A DNA stretch of 64,000 nt from Trichosphaerium sp. ATCC 40318 (Eukaryota; Discosea; Flabellinia; Trichosidae), in the NCBI GenBank assembly GCA_038496445.1, contig JALMLS010000120.1:1-64000 (forward strand), given 5' to 3'. This document shows, in pieces, positions 9,284 to 20,278 of this stretch; position 1 is the stretch's first letter, and every line of letters starts with the position of its first letter. Made by a program: the position numbers and the translations under genes. Below the pieces are notes generated by a model. The model saw only the letters and a list, made by a program, of their open reading frames with translations, was not told where the DNA came from and searched no databases.

Positions 9284-10710
9284 ATGGAGGAAAAAGAATG
9301 CTGTTTGTCGCCTTTAGAGTCATTTCCACACGAGATTCTGGTGTTAATATGCCACAACCTTAATGTCGAGCATTTCCTTGCTCTTAGCGTAACTTCAAAA
9401 GAGTTTAACTAGTTTTCAGCCGACAATATTTTATGGCAGCGTCTTTACGCCCAAACCTTCATAACGGAACCTAGAGGTAGCGTTTAAAAGGAACAACACG
9501 TGATTTACAATAAACTATACAAGGTGACAACATTAAGGACGCTTTCATCTGCGAATGGAAGAACAAGGTACCGTTCTAACGAAAACCACAAAAATTCGTC
9601 ACTTCAAAGTACAAACATCATTTAACACACTTAGTTGCTGTTACTTAAAATTGACAGGTCCGTATGTCATGCTGACTTATACCTCTCATCTGGTTTTGCA
9701 GTTCTTCTTATGAACAAGACGATGTCATCAACTTACGTTCACCAATGTTGAAACTGTCTAAAAAGCAAAACAAGAAGTTAAAGTCATCGCACTACAGTAA
9801 CTCTATCTTTGCTTCCCAGTTTTTTCTTATTTTGTTTTCAAATCTGAAAAACAAGCACATGATTTACTTGTATTTAGATTAGATGCTGCTTTTTTGGATT
9901 AATAGCTTCAGGATGTGTAAGTTTGTCTAAAAGGAGATTTGTTACAAGCACAACAATATGGCGTGTTAAATCTTTTCAATAGTTTTCGACATGGTTTTTT
10001 TAAGCCACTTTATTTGACTGCTTACTCACTTTGCTTTATTTTTCTGTCTCTAACGAATATTTCCAAGACTTCTATAATATTAAGATATACGTACAATTCT
10101 TTTAGTGGTAAATACGATCCTACTATTGGCACGAATTCATACAAAAAAGCATCAATCAAAACTCTTTTGCAAAAACCATTACCCTTTGCTTATTTGTCAA
10201 TTAGAAGATACAATCCTTATATCTACCTTGAAAGGAGATTTTTATTCTTATATGGACATCACAGATACATCTGGTATGTTTAGGTACTGCGAGAGTTTCA
10301 CCATTTTATCATTTATTTTTTTGTAGTTTTGCGTCCGTGCATCTTGTTCGCCATTTTGATATATTTTTCCTTGTGTACTCCATAGCGCATAAACGTAGTT
10401 TTGAAGAGCTTTCATATTACAGATACGTTATCATGGGTACTACTCAGAGACATGTAGCCATTCTAGTACGTGTAGAAAATGTGTCTTTGCACATATTAGC
10501 AAAATGACTTTTTGTGTTCACATGTGATGTTAGGTGGCAAACAAGTCCGATTTAGAAGATGAAAGACAAGTATCATATGAAGAGGGAAAAGCGCTTGCGG
10601 AGGCATGGGGTATACCATTTGTAAGAGTGAGTTGTAAGACAGGAAAGAATATTCAAAATCTTTTCTCGCTTGCAGTTGACGAATACCTAGTTAAGGTGTT
10701 GGAACAATAA
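9284..10710 (+). pseudogene. Decayed F-box / Ras-like GTPase fusion gene
   Basis: The ATG at 9284 opens an F-box (FPHEILVLICHNL...ALSVTSKEFN). It is interrupted by TAG at 9410-9412 exactly where a residue is expected, then continues in the same frame to NILWQRLYAQTF. Short exons follow (about 9530-9583 and 9717-9790). A Ras-type GTPase comes next: P-loop region FGLIASGCTS spanning an intron, YDPTIED (switch I, across a GC-AG intron at 10129-10204), DTSGMF (switch II, intron 10284-10326), FFLVYSI, NKSD (exon from 10534, after intron 10466-10533) and SCKTGKN, ending TAA at 10710. The P-loop Lys is Cys and the switch II Gln is Met. There is no CAAX box. The join between the F-box part and the GTPase is least certain; they could be two genes. 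The in-frame stop and lost Lys favour a pseudogene, although most splice joins remain in frame. Confidence 0.6.
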
Positions 10711-10920
10711 TCATTATGTACGTTTATCTCATGTACCTAAGTACAGTATCTAATATTTGCCTGTTAGTGATAAACCGATAAAACCCCAAGCTATCAAAAT
10801 GGAGCTCTTTCAACGACTTTTATAAGCAAAATGTAAAACAATAAAAATTGTGAGTTAAAGTGTTATGCAAACCACAATGCACGTGCAAACTCATTTTCGC
10901 TAAAAAATCTGCTCGGTTAA

Positions 10921-13154
10921 TTTCGTTCGGGCTAGTAAAAAAAAAATTAGGACTAGTAACACCAGTAAAACTTCGTCAAAACGGCGCAAAAACTATCGGA
11001 AACGCATCTCACAAACATGAGAGGCCTCCTGCGAGAGCATCTTGGCAAAAACAAAAGAAAAATTGCCCGAAAGCGGAAGAACGCAACTTCAACACGTGCA
11101 GCAACTAAAAAACGTAAACTAGACAATAAACAGAAACATTTAACCGATCTACGAGAAAAATTGAATTACATGACTGAAAACAGCTGGAAGGTTCTTCCAG
11201 ACGCAAAAATATCGCTACCAGAGTGTTTACAAATATCAGGCCCTAACTTGGGTTATTTTGAGCGCATTCAATCTAACAGTGTGCTCACCTACACAAAACA
11301 AGTCTATCTACGTTTAATAAAAAAAACCATTTGGAATCACGTGTTTTACCATACGGAAGAAAAGCGGAAACAACTTGTTGCAATTCCGAACAACCAATCC
11401 GAACTATAACACATGGTGGAACACGCCAATCAAACCTAAAGAGGTCATGAAATTCATAGGAACATTGTGGATTTGGGAGCAAAGCAGTGGAGAAAAAAAC
11501 TATGTGCGAGCATGTAATCAATTCATCAAAGCAAAACCAACTTGGTTAAGGAACAATGAGTTGCTAGCACGAACAAGATTTTGCATCATTAAAGCATGTT
11601 TGACATCTGATATTCAAGAACTATGCACTTTATTGAGCGAGGCATTCATGGAAGGTTGGTTGCCGGGTGATATTTCAGCGATAGATGAAACAATTTTCAA
11701 ATTTCTGGGTAAAAGTCTGTATAAAATGGTCATCCACAGCAAACCGAATCCAACTGGTTTGATGATCTATGTACATGTACATGCAATGTTCTCTGACAAG
11801 TATGGCAGGAAACCTTACATACTTGGTATTGTTCCTCACTGGGGACCTGGTACACCGGTGGGCCCGCTAGATGCTGCCAAAAAATTAATAGTTAAATTTG
11901 AGGAGTTTTACAAGTATACACCTCATGTGGTGATGGATTCTAGATTTATGGAGTCACATCTTGTGGAATGGATAGCAGTGAATTGTCAGCAAAGTAAAAC
12001 TGGTGGCATTACCGCTGCTATACCGAAGACACACAAAACAAAAATATTTGATATACTTGAATACAATGTGCCATGTAATAGATGGAGAATAGCAACAAAC
12101 TCAGAGGTAAAGTGGCATCATTCATGCGCAAAAAGGTAGATAATGACAAAATAATTGAATGGCAACTTCTTGGATATGGCTGGAACACTGGTGAACCGAA
12201 ACAATCAATACCTTCAGCCACTTTAGCAGATTACAAAAAAATGTGTAAACTCAGCCAAAACTTTTTGGTTCATTTGTCGAGAAAATGTGGTAGCAAAGGT
12301 ATTGGCAACAATGAAACACTAGCCCAAGAGTTATGTGATTTCACACCAGAAAAGATATTGGCATTATCGGAGAAGCAACAGCAACACACAACTTTAAACA
12401 ACCAACAACAAAATGTAGCACAAACTGACGAATTACATTGCATTGAAGATTGCCTACATTACAGAAAAGAATTGCCTGGTAAACCAATGATTAAATACGA
12501 TTACTGTGACATATGGTTCCATGCTGAATGTCTCAATTGGGACGATAAAACTCTAGAGAAAAATTCTGCATTTGAACAATGGTTTTGCAATTCATGTCAA
12601 AAACACTATACAAACGTTTTGAAAGGACATGCTCACCTGACTCCAAAAATGTTGGGAAACAAGAAAAAATCATTCTTACAAAGCTATTGCACCAAGCTAG
12701 GCCTAAAAAAGCAAGGTAACATTAGTACGCTCATTGACAGATTGACAAATGCTACAAATCCTGAGTGTTTAGACAATATTCAGACCCAACTGGAAAACTT
12801 TTTGGGTACTCCACGGGATGACAAACCTATTCTTCACAAGTTCTATCATGATAATTTTGCGGCTGTTGATAAGGCTAATCAATTGAGTTGGTCAAACACC
12901 ACGCCCGGCCGGATTCAAAGCAATGAGTGCCGTATGACTTTGGGTTTACTAAAACTGACTTTAACATGTACACATACAATTTGTGATTCCATCCTTGAGG
13001 ATGATGCGTTGGACTTTTCCGCTTTACACTACCTAATAGCAACAGAATTGTTTACAGGAGAGCTTTTTGAGCTCAATTAAATTTATTGTAAGTTCACGTT
13101 GTGTGAAATAAAATTTTACTAGTCCTAATTTTTTCAGTTACTAGTCCTAATGAG
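10921..13154 (+). mobile_element. piggyBac-superfamily DNA transposon
   Basis: A 2234-bp element between TTAA sites at 10917-10920 and 13155-13158, the piggyBac target duplication. The terminal inverted repeats are about 40 bp (10921-10960 and 13115-13154) and each contains ATTAGGACTAGTAA at corresponding distances. The internal transposase is frameshifted, so the copy is non-autonomous. TIRs similar over 40 bp suggest moderate age. Confidence 0.88.
11017..13080 (+). pseudogene. Broken piggyBac-type transposase with PHD- and SAP-like inserts
   Basis: Three frames together cover one transposase. 11017-about 11375 is a basic N-terminus. 11375-about 12110 is the first part of the DDE domain (AIDETIFKF with the first Asp, KPNPTGLMIYV, VVMDSRF with the second Asp). 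About 12085-13080 is the rest. Shifts of one or two bases lie near 11370 and 12105, too short for introns. In the last part a PHD-like finger (about 12437-12600; FHAEC, WFCNSC, one Cys replaced by Tyr in KYDYCD) and a SAP-like helix pair (about 12645-12750) come before the third Asp block (NFAAVDKANQLSW). The finger sits before rather than after the third Asp, unlike the usual C-terminal Cys-rich domain. Confidence 0.8.
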
Positions 13155-13270
13155 TTAATGACTTGTCGACTTATTTATCTTATTCTTGGAACTCAAAGTT
13201 GCCTTAATGCCATACATTATTCTTATCAACAGCCACGCAACACTCTCGTAAACAAGTAATTATTCACCAT

Positions 13271-14890
13271 ATGAGAAAATACAACGACATTAGCAATAAA
13301 AAGAAGAAACTGAACTCTAAAAACATTCCCCTGTCACTCACTTCCTTTCCAAACGAAATTCTGGCATTAATTTTTAATAATCTATCTTATTCTCGCCGTG
13401 CGAGTGTGTTAGTTTGTAAAAAATTAGCAGATATTATCTGGTATCACGTGGGATTCTCTCGCATAAATATATGGTCACGAGAGCAAATTGACTTTGTTTC
13501 ATCTCGTGGGAGTCTGATTCGAAACACACCAATCAATATCATCAATTTCGAAGATATTCAGGACGACGACATTATTCCTCTTGCTGGTATTCATACTCTC
13601 AGCATAGCAAAGTACTACGACATCACTTCGTATGGCATCCAATTTCTCGCTGGTATTCATACGCTTAGATTGAAGCAATGTTACTTGGCTGATGAGGGAT
13701 TAAGTACTCTCGATGGTCTACATACTCTCGAGATGGATCAAGTTATAGGTGTTACACATTCAGGATTCTCATCTTTTAGCCAACTTCACACATTGAGGAT
13801 AACACAAATCATCGCAACGCCTCAAATGTTCAAAGAAATAGGCGCACTTGGGTTACATACATTCTATTCTAAGTATGTAAACATTTCTGATGATGATGTC
13901 AAAGAACTCGTTGGCGTCAAGGAACTCAGTATTATAGGAGCATCAGGCTACTCTGTTTATGGTCCGTCAAAAGATCCAGTCTCGTCTAAGGGTATAGCAT
14001 CACATGCTGGAGTACAAAAGCTCTGCATTGATATTTGTTTGAGCAAAAAAGCAATACAGGCACTTTCTGGAATCCACACAATACAACTAGCTATGGGAAA
14101 CGTTTTTCAATCACGTGACTTTAGTTTAGAAGGTATAACCGGCGCACATATGGTAACTATACTTAAACACAGGGTAACTGCATTCGCTCTAAAGAGTTTA
14201 ATGACAGTACCAGTACATACGATAAAGCTAAGATGTCAGGTACTTAACCAAGCATTCCAATACCTTGCTGGAGCACATACCATTGATATCTGTCACACAA
14301 ACATAACTGACAAAGAAATCGGCTTTCTGAGCGGTGTTAAGAAGTTATTACTTGATGGTACAAGAATCACAGGAACCAGGTTTGATGCTCTTTCAGGTAT
14401 TCATACTATATCCCTGAATAGCTGTACATTACTAAAAGATGAGAATGTAGCTAAGCTCGCAGGTGTACACACAATAGCACTTGCAAAATGCTCACTGTTA
14501 ACTGATATATCTTTCAAAGCATTGTCTGGTGCTCACACCATTGACCTATCTAATACCGCAGTTACTGATGAAAGTCTTAAAGCGCTTGCTGGAGTTCATG
14601 CAATCAGTATTAGAAAGACAACTGTAACAGATGTCGGAATCAAAGCTCTGGCTGGTGTTCACACCATTGATCTTGATAGTACTTTAGTATCAGATGATGG
14701 TCTTCTCGCGCTGAAAGGGTTATCCATTTTATGCATGCATAACTGTAAGAACATTACCGAAGCAGGTGTTAATAGCCTGGGTCATGTTGATAAGTTTTTT
14801 GGAAGGGAAGATGCAGTTTATCATGGATACAGTGAGGCCAGATATACAGGATCTCAACTACTGGAGAGGAGTATTCATACGCTTTCTTAA
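13271..14890 (+). CDS. F-box / leucine-rich repeat protein
   Basis: 539 codons, no intron. An N-terminal F-box (about residues 21-60: LTSFPNEILALIFNNLS...VCKKLADIIW) is followed by about 18 LRRs of 20-25 residues. Their consensus is GVHTIDLSxTxVTDxGxKALA, and the motif HT(I/L) opens most repeats. F-box proteins bind Skp1 in SCF ubiquitin ligases, with the repeats usually holding the substrate; that role is inferred from the family. The Met chosen is the first in frame and the F-box follows closely. A related LRR fragment lies at 42627-43088. The lack of introns is unusual in this window and fits either retroposition or transfer. Confidence 0.88.
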   Translation: MRKYNDISNKKKKLNSKNIPLSLTSFPNEILALIFNNLSYSRRASVLVCKKLADIIWYHVGFSRINIWSREQIDFVSSRGSLIRNTPINIINFEDIQDDDIIPLAGIHTLSIAKYYDITSYGIQFLAGIHTLRLKQCYLADEGLSTLDGLHTLEMDQVIGVTHSGFSSFSQLHTLRITQIIATPQMFKEIGALGLHTFYSKYVNISDDDVKELVGVKELSIIGASGYSVYGPSKDPVSSKGIASHAGVQKLCIDICLSKKAIQALSGIHTIQLAMGNVFQSRDFSLEGITGAHMVTILKHRVTAFALKSLMTVPVHTIKLRCQVLNQAFQYLAGAHTIDICHTNITDKEIGFLSGVKKLLLDGTRITGTRFDALSGIHTISLNSCTLLKDENVAKLAGVHTIALAKCSLLTDISFKALSGAHTIDLSNTAVTDESLKALAGVHAISIRKTTVTDVGIKALAGVHTIDLDSTLVSDDGLLALKGLSILCMHNCKNITEAGVNSLGHVDKFFGREDAVYHGYSEARYTGSQLLERSIHTLS

Positions 14891-15343
14891 AATGTTTACT
14901 TTGCAAAGGTTGAGGGGAGTATTTGCGCTTTAATAAACATATGTTTTAATGGATGTGTTGTTACAATTCCGTGGGTAAAAAAGAACTAGACTTGACGATA
15001 AGTCATGTAAATAGCTTAAAGGCTCAATCTGCGCCTGAGCTATTTGTCAGGAACCTGTGTTCCTTTGCTTCCAAAAACTCCGTAGTCATTGCCGATCTGG
15101 CCTGGTACAAATTACTGGAGTCTTCATTTTTGTACATCAGTGAGAGTTGTACAAGCATTAAATATTTGGCGTATTTGGCACCATGTTTTTGAGTTTTGTT
15201 CGGTTCGTAAGTGTTTAAATGAGACGACAGTACTCTTATTTTGCTTCTGTTGTGCTATTGTTGTACGATAGTCGGTTTTTATTTTAATTTTTTTTTGTAC
15301 ATGCTGGAAGCGGGTTTTTTTTTCTTTGTGTTTTCTTTTGAGT
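14891..15343. other. Intergenic region with dispersed-repeat trace
   Basis: 3' flanks of two convergent genes. A stretch at about 15015-15075 resembles 31969-32030 (both read CTGCGC...CAAGCTAT/GAGCTAT, then TGTCAGG and TGTTCCTTT), so it is probably a degenerate dispersed repeat. Confidence 0.4.
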
Positions 15344-17932
15344 TTACATTGTAAACTTTGCGTTTTTCTTTTTCTTCATGTTCTGTTTCTCCTCTCTTAA
15401 TAGTCTCATTTTTTCACTAATCTCCTCAGGAGGATACAAGTAGTTTGTAGGAATAATATAATTCTTTGTAGAGTTTTTCCTAAACGAGCAAAACAAGTCA
15501 GTAAAATAGAGTCATCAAAAAGCCAATGCTTTTACAATGAAAAAAAAAGAATGTTTCTTGAGAACCCATAAGGTTTTGGGTTTGTCAAAATCAGAGGTTG
15601 TTACAACTACTTACTTGAGCTTATTTTCATATCTTTTACGACTATTCTTAGCAAGTATCCATCGACGTTGATTGATGTTAAGAATTTGTTCACGAAGTAG
15701 ATTACCTAAGGAAAAATGAGTTCTACTGCACTATGTCTTGAACTCAAATTAGTAGGACTTGACTGTACCTTTTGGTTTTAAGTTTATCAATTTACCAGGA
15801 AGCTCTTCAGGAAGCAAAACTTCATCGAAGTCTTCAACTTCGAATCTTCAAAAAAAAATTAACACGTGATCTTAAGGTATAAAAAAGACTAAAAGATACT
15901 TACCTTCCTCCTTTATGCGATGGTACCACCTTCTTAGGTTTTGGTGTATTACGTTTCTTGACTTCTTCTGGATCCATGAATTTATCAACGATTTTATCAA
16001 CTCTGTAATGAACCAGTAAGAATATAAAAATGAAAACAAACCAAAATAACAAGCGAGAAGTATGCGATGATTTTGAGCTTAAGTCACGTGTAAAATTCAA
16101 AAAACATATCAAGTCGAGATATCAAAAATAAGTAGATCCAGAAATATTGGCACGTGTATAAATAAACTGAAACTACAATAAAAAAAGAAAGGAAAAAAAA
16201 ATCTTGTGTTTGAAGTTGTTTTTTGGTGTATTTCTCTTATTTAATTGCGCGTATACGTACTTGTCCCATTGTTCCTTCTTTTCTCTCAAATATTTCTTAC
16301 GTAAATTATTTCTATGCCTTTCTGTAATAGACACATTGACTCGATAAAACTTTCCATTTGGATTTTGTTTTAGTACAAACTTGAAGTTCTTTTTCCGGTC
16401 TCTGTAGCTACGATCCTGAGGTTTCGGTTCAAAGTGATCCTTTGGAATCTCTAAAGCAGTTTGTAAATAAAAGGAATAGCAATAGTAGATTTACAACCGT
16501 CAACTGTCAGTAACACAAAAATGTTTTCAAAAAAAAAGGTGTAAAAATGTTTGGAGAACGTACCAGCATCATATTTCTCTAACCCTTTGATCTCATGTCC
16601 TGGTTTAAACTCATGATTCTTAAACCTACGTTGTCCATACAACTTTTTATTACCGGCCTTACTACAAATGCGTAAGAACAAGTTTAAAACAAATCAAGAA
16701 AAAAAACAATGTGTTTTTTTGAACTTACTCAGTGTATGTAAAGTGCTCATATAGTTTTTCATTTCTTGCTTCAAGGTCTGTGACTTGTTTTGCAACATGT
16801 TCTAAAATAATTTAGAGATAGATTTAAATAATATTACAACGCTTTGAAGTCATTGGTGGCAATTCAAAACAAAAAACAAGAAAGTGATTTGTTTGCTAAA
16901 AAGTGTCATTGTGACATGTTGACATACCCATTGCTTTTTTATGATCAACCGCGTCTGGGTTGTATGATTGACCAGGAAGTGGCTTAGCTTTTGTACCAAC
17001 GTTAGAGACATCAGTTACAGGTGGTTTATACTTCCGTTTCTAAAAAACAAAGAAACTCAGCAACGAAACAAGTAAAAACTAAAACAAAACAAAATAAAAA
17101 TCTGACTTCCTACGCACGTTGTATGTCTTCATTGAGTTCTGATCAGCCTGATTATCTACAACCCACCTCTCGTCTACATCTACAAATTGTTTAAATAGGT
17201 GTTCTTAATCAAGGAAGCAATAAAAAGAATTTTTTTTCGATTTTTTGAGAAATACCTTTCATTTTTTTAGATCTGTGGTAAACCTTTCTTGAATCATTTC
17301 TAAAGTCTTTTCCCCATAGATCATACGCTTTAAACGATTCTTGATCAACTTGTGCAGCGATATTTCTCTCTGCAAAGTGTAATTCCCTTTTACGCTTTTT
17401 GGAGCCAATCTTTGTTTGTTGTTAGCTCAATGGAAGCGTATACGCGAAATGGAGAAAAAAAAGTGTAAAAACAACTAAATGGCGAGGAAACTACGCGTAC
17501 TTGTTTGTTTTGCGATAGAAGCTCCTTAATCTTACCCACTTCTTTTTCGTAGCTCGTTTGCCTATTTTTTGTAACGTATTAGACCGTTTAACCGTTATGT
17601 CGCGTATTACGCACTTTTTATACGTGGTAGGCGTAATATTAGGCTTCGTATTCGGGTGTGGTATGATATCAATACCGCGGCGTGGTTTATCCTTTACATA
17701 GTCTCTTCGCTGGCTTCTATTTAGCTTGCTCCCTATTAATGTGAATATTGCGAATTTCTGGAGAAGTTGTACGATCTGGGCTTGGTGGGCGATTAATAGG
17801 CGCATTCAGTGCCCGTTCTGTGGCAATAATTTCAACCTCATCACAAGCACGTCTGGCGAATTTTGCAGCCCGTTTCTTCTTCCTTCTCGTTTTACGAGCG
17901 GTTTTAGAACGCAAACTCGGTTTACGACCCAT
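15344..17932 (-). CDS. NOP53: Nop53/GLTSCR2-like ribosome biogenesis factor
   Basis: A gene of about ten exons with short introns. The first exon starts MGRKPSLRSKTARKTRRKKK; a 42-bp GTAC...TAG intron follows it. Later exons give YDLWGKDF, KPLPGQSYNPDAVDHKKAM (the conserved PGxSYNP block), VTDLEARNEKLYEH, then LLPEELPGKLINLKPK and GNLLREQILNINQRR (the LPEEL..LKPEGNLL signature), and end PPEEISEKMRLLREEKQNMKK...TAA at 15344-15346. The last intron (GTAAGT...TTTAG) joins in frame. Nop53 acts in the nucleolus in late 60S maturation and brings the exosome to pre-ribosomes; this is family knowledge. The many Lys/Arg residues fit RNA binding. Confidence 0.85.
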
Positions 17933-18543
17933 TTCTGCAAAATTACAGTTTAACCTTCACTTAAAAACCCAACTATGTTAAGTTGTGCAATTGTGTACAT
18001 AACAATAAATCAATATGTACTATGCTAATACGACTCTAATTGAAAAGAGATTCAACAACATTATAAGCGCCTACCTCTATACAACAATGGTAGAGGCCTT
18101 TTCAGTTGATACCATAAGGTCTTGCCCAATTTATACGTTCTTTTCCTTTGTGTCTTCTTTGTACAATGTTTGGAGCGCTTGCTTGCTTCTCGGTATGGAA
18201 TCTGCTGGAGTACACGAGACGCCATACAAATAAATCATGAAGTGTGACAAGTGACACTCTATAAATTGTACCAGAACTAAATCGTAACTGGCAATTTTGC
18301 TCAACGCTTTAACTATTTCCGTTTCCCGTACCATATTTATTAAAGTTCACAAATACTCCGCTCAACTATTACAAAGTAGATATTGTATTAGACCAGGCTA
18401 ACACCTGCTTCAGTAATACTCGATTAGGTTTTCGTTCTGTATAACATGCAAAAGTGGTCAAAGGTATCACATACAATGTACAGTACTCTATGAGAAATAA
18501 TGTTATGCGTAACAAAAAGGATGATGGCAAGTCATGCATTTTT

Positions 18544-18612
18544 TTTCTAAGGAGGAATCGAACCTCCATTATTTGAACTAAATCAAAGATGATACCATTA
18601 CACTATTAGATG
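18544..18612 (-). tRNA. tRNA-like sequence, possibly degenerate
   Basis: On the minus strand there is a B-box/T-arm GGAGGTTCGATTCCTCC with a perfect 5-bp stem, and an A-box-like TAGTGTAATGGTA. The anticodon arm TTTGA-TTTAGT-TCAAA has a 6-nt loop, one short of normal. Five of seven acceptor pairs form (TCTAA/TTAGA). The loop contains TAG, so a Leu(UAG)-type anticodon is possible, but the variable loop is short. It may be a tRNA pseudogene or an organellar-derived copy. Confidence 0.5.
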
Positions 18613-18980
18613 AAGCACGAACTCGTATATATATTGCATCCTTGTATATTGTTTGTACAGAATTGACTATAAGACATACAAACAGAATATAAAAAATATA
18701 TTGTGGTTTTCATTTCCGAGAAATTAATAAGAATGTATTTCCATTCTATGTAGGACTCGTCGATTATTACGTACAGTATACAGTATTAAAGAATAAGGTG
18801 AAACGCTTACTGCGGAAAAAGCCAATGAGGGTACGAGAACAGTATCACTTGAGTACAATTGAAAAATATTTTACTATCTTTTTTGCGACTCCATTGTCAA
18901 GCATGTATCGTCCGCTATGTACTGTATTGGTGTATTTTATTTAATATACTATTTTACAACATAACCCACCATTTTTTTAA
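18613..18980. other. Intergenic region
   Basis: AT-rich, nothing I can support. Confidence 0.5.
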
Positions 18981-19813
18981 TCACATAGTATTAATACTTC
19001 TATCGTCAGCCATCAACAAGGGTTGTATCTCATTATCAAAACTTTTTCTAATTTTAGTCCAAAAAATCATTTGCTTTAACGAGTTACCACAAATAGTCAA
19101 CGTAGCACATGTTAAAATACCCAAAGAGAATGAAGTCCAATTACCAAGATAATTAGGTACATAATGAGCACAAGAATCCTTAGGACAAATAGACTTCAAC
19201 TCTTGTTGCAAACCATTAGGTGATGATACTTGTGTAGCATAAAGAATATAAGCTAACACGGGAATCATAAAGACAATAGTTACAAGATTTATTATCCTAG
19301 TAAACCTATGAAACCAAGCAGCCACCCATTGAATAACAGCCTAAATAAGTAAATCAGGTGAGTTTCTTTTTGATTATTTTCTGATCACGTGACAAAATAT
19401 GAAAACCACAAAGGGAATACATGGGTTGTTAACAAAGTACGTACCACAATGAAGAAAATACCAAAAACTGGGTACGCAAGCGTCTGAATAAGGCGTCCTT
19501 CAATGTTAAAGTCGTTTTCGTTAAAATGGCATGTTTGAAGTATTACTGCGCCTGTTAGAGGAAGTACAGATAGTATAAGCGTTGCTATTGATATCAATAC
19601 AGCCATAGAGGCATATAATGCTGAATTTGTTGCTAGCGTCCCGTATAGCTCTACTACGCTATCGTATTTCGTTTTCTTCTTGTTTGTTTCATTTGCCATG
19701 TTTATAGCGCTATTTACGACGCTCCCCGCGCCGACCACGTGCCTTATTGCTTCCATTGTGGCCCAAAAAATTGTCAACAGAGCCAGACTTAATAATTCAT
19801 TTGTGGAGCACAA
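18981..19813 (-). CDS. Multi-pass membrane protein of unknown function
   Basis: Two exons, 19813-19445 and 19340-18981, separated by a 104-bp intron (GTACGTAC...TTTAG). The join is in frame (FFIV then AVIQW). The product of about 240 residues has about five hydrophobic segments: near the N-terminus, LISIATLILSVLPLTGAVIL, AYPVFGIFFIV-AVIQWV, IINLVTIVFMIPVLAYIL and FSLGILTCATLTICG. A Cys pair, ICPKDSC, lies in the loop before the last segment. I recognise no family. The intron contains TCACGTGA. Confidence 0.65.
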
Positions 19814-20278
19814 CTCTCACAAGGTGCGTTGCTTTTCACGCAATGTGATTGGTTGTGAAGCGAATTGCAAACTCATGAGCTTTGCTCGTGTACACCAAGC
19901 ATCTATTGGTATAATGCTCTAAAAAAGAAATTAATAATGTTTCAATAGGCTTTTTTTAATGTGCTCAAGAGCTAGGTTCGAAAATAACCTACTAGCCGTT
20001 ATCCCACAAACCTGAGCCTTGAACAGATGAGCCAAGATATTAAATAGAAGGTCTTGTCCGGCGCTAAATGATAAAGTTACTGTCAACTTTAGTATAGCAT
20101 AAATACCACGTGTACAGCACGACCTTTCGTAAATTAGCGACTGTTGGAATTAAACATTCCAATTCTATTTTCTTTTAGCGTTCGGCTTCCGGTTCAACTA
20201 CCTGTAATTCTGTTAAGTCAAGACAAACGTACCAAGTTAAGGTGATTCTTGAACTTCATTAGGCTAAACAAGGTGATT
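19814..20278. other. Intergenic / promoter region
   Basis: Between divergent genes. A frame that could splice into the Rho gene (about 20180-20230, then GTACC...ATTAG) is possible but unsupported. Confidence 0.35.

Noticed and set aside
9410-9412. TAG in the F-box removed by a 24-31-bp intron (GTAACT...TTTCAG)
   Set aside because: Too short compared with other introns here, and it would delete the conserved SKEF part of the F-box.
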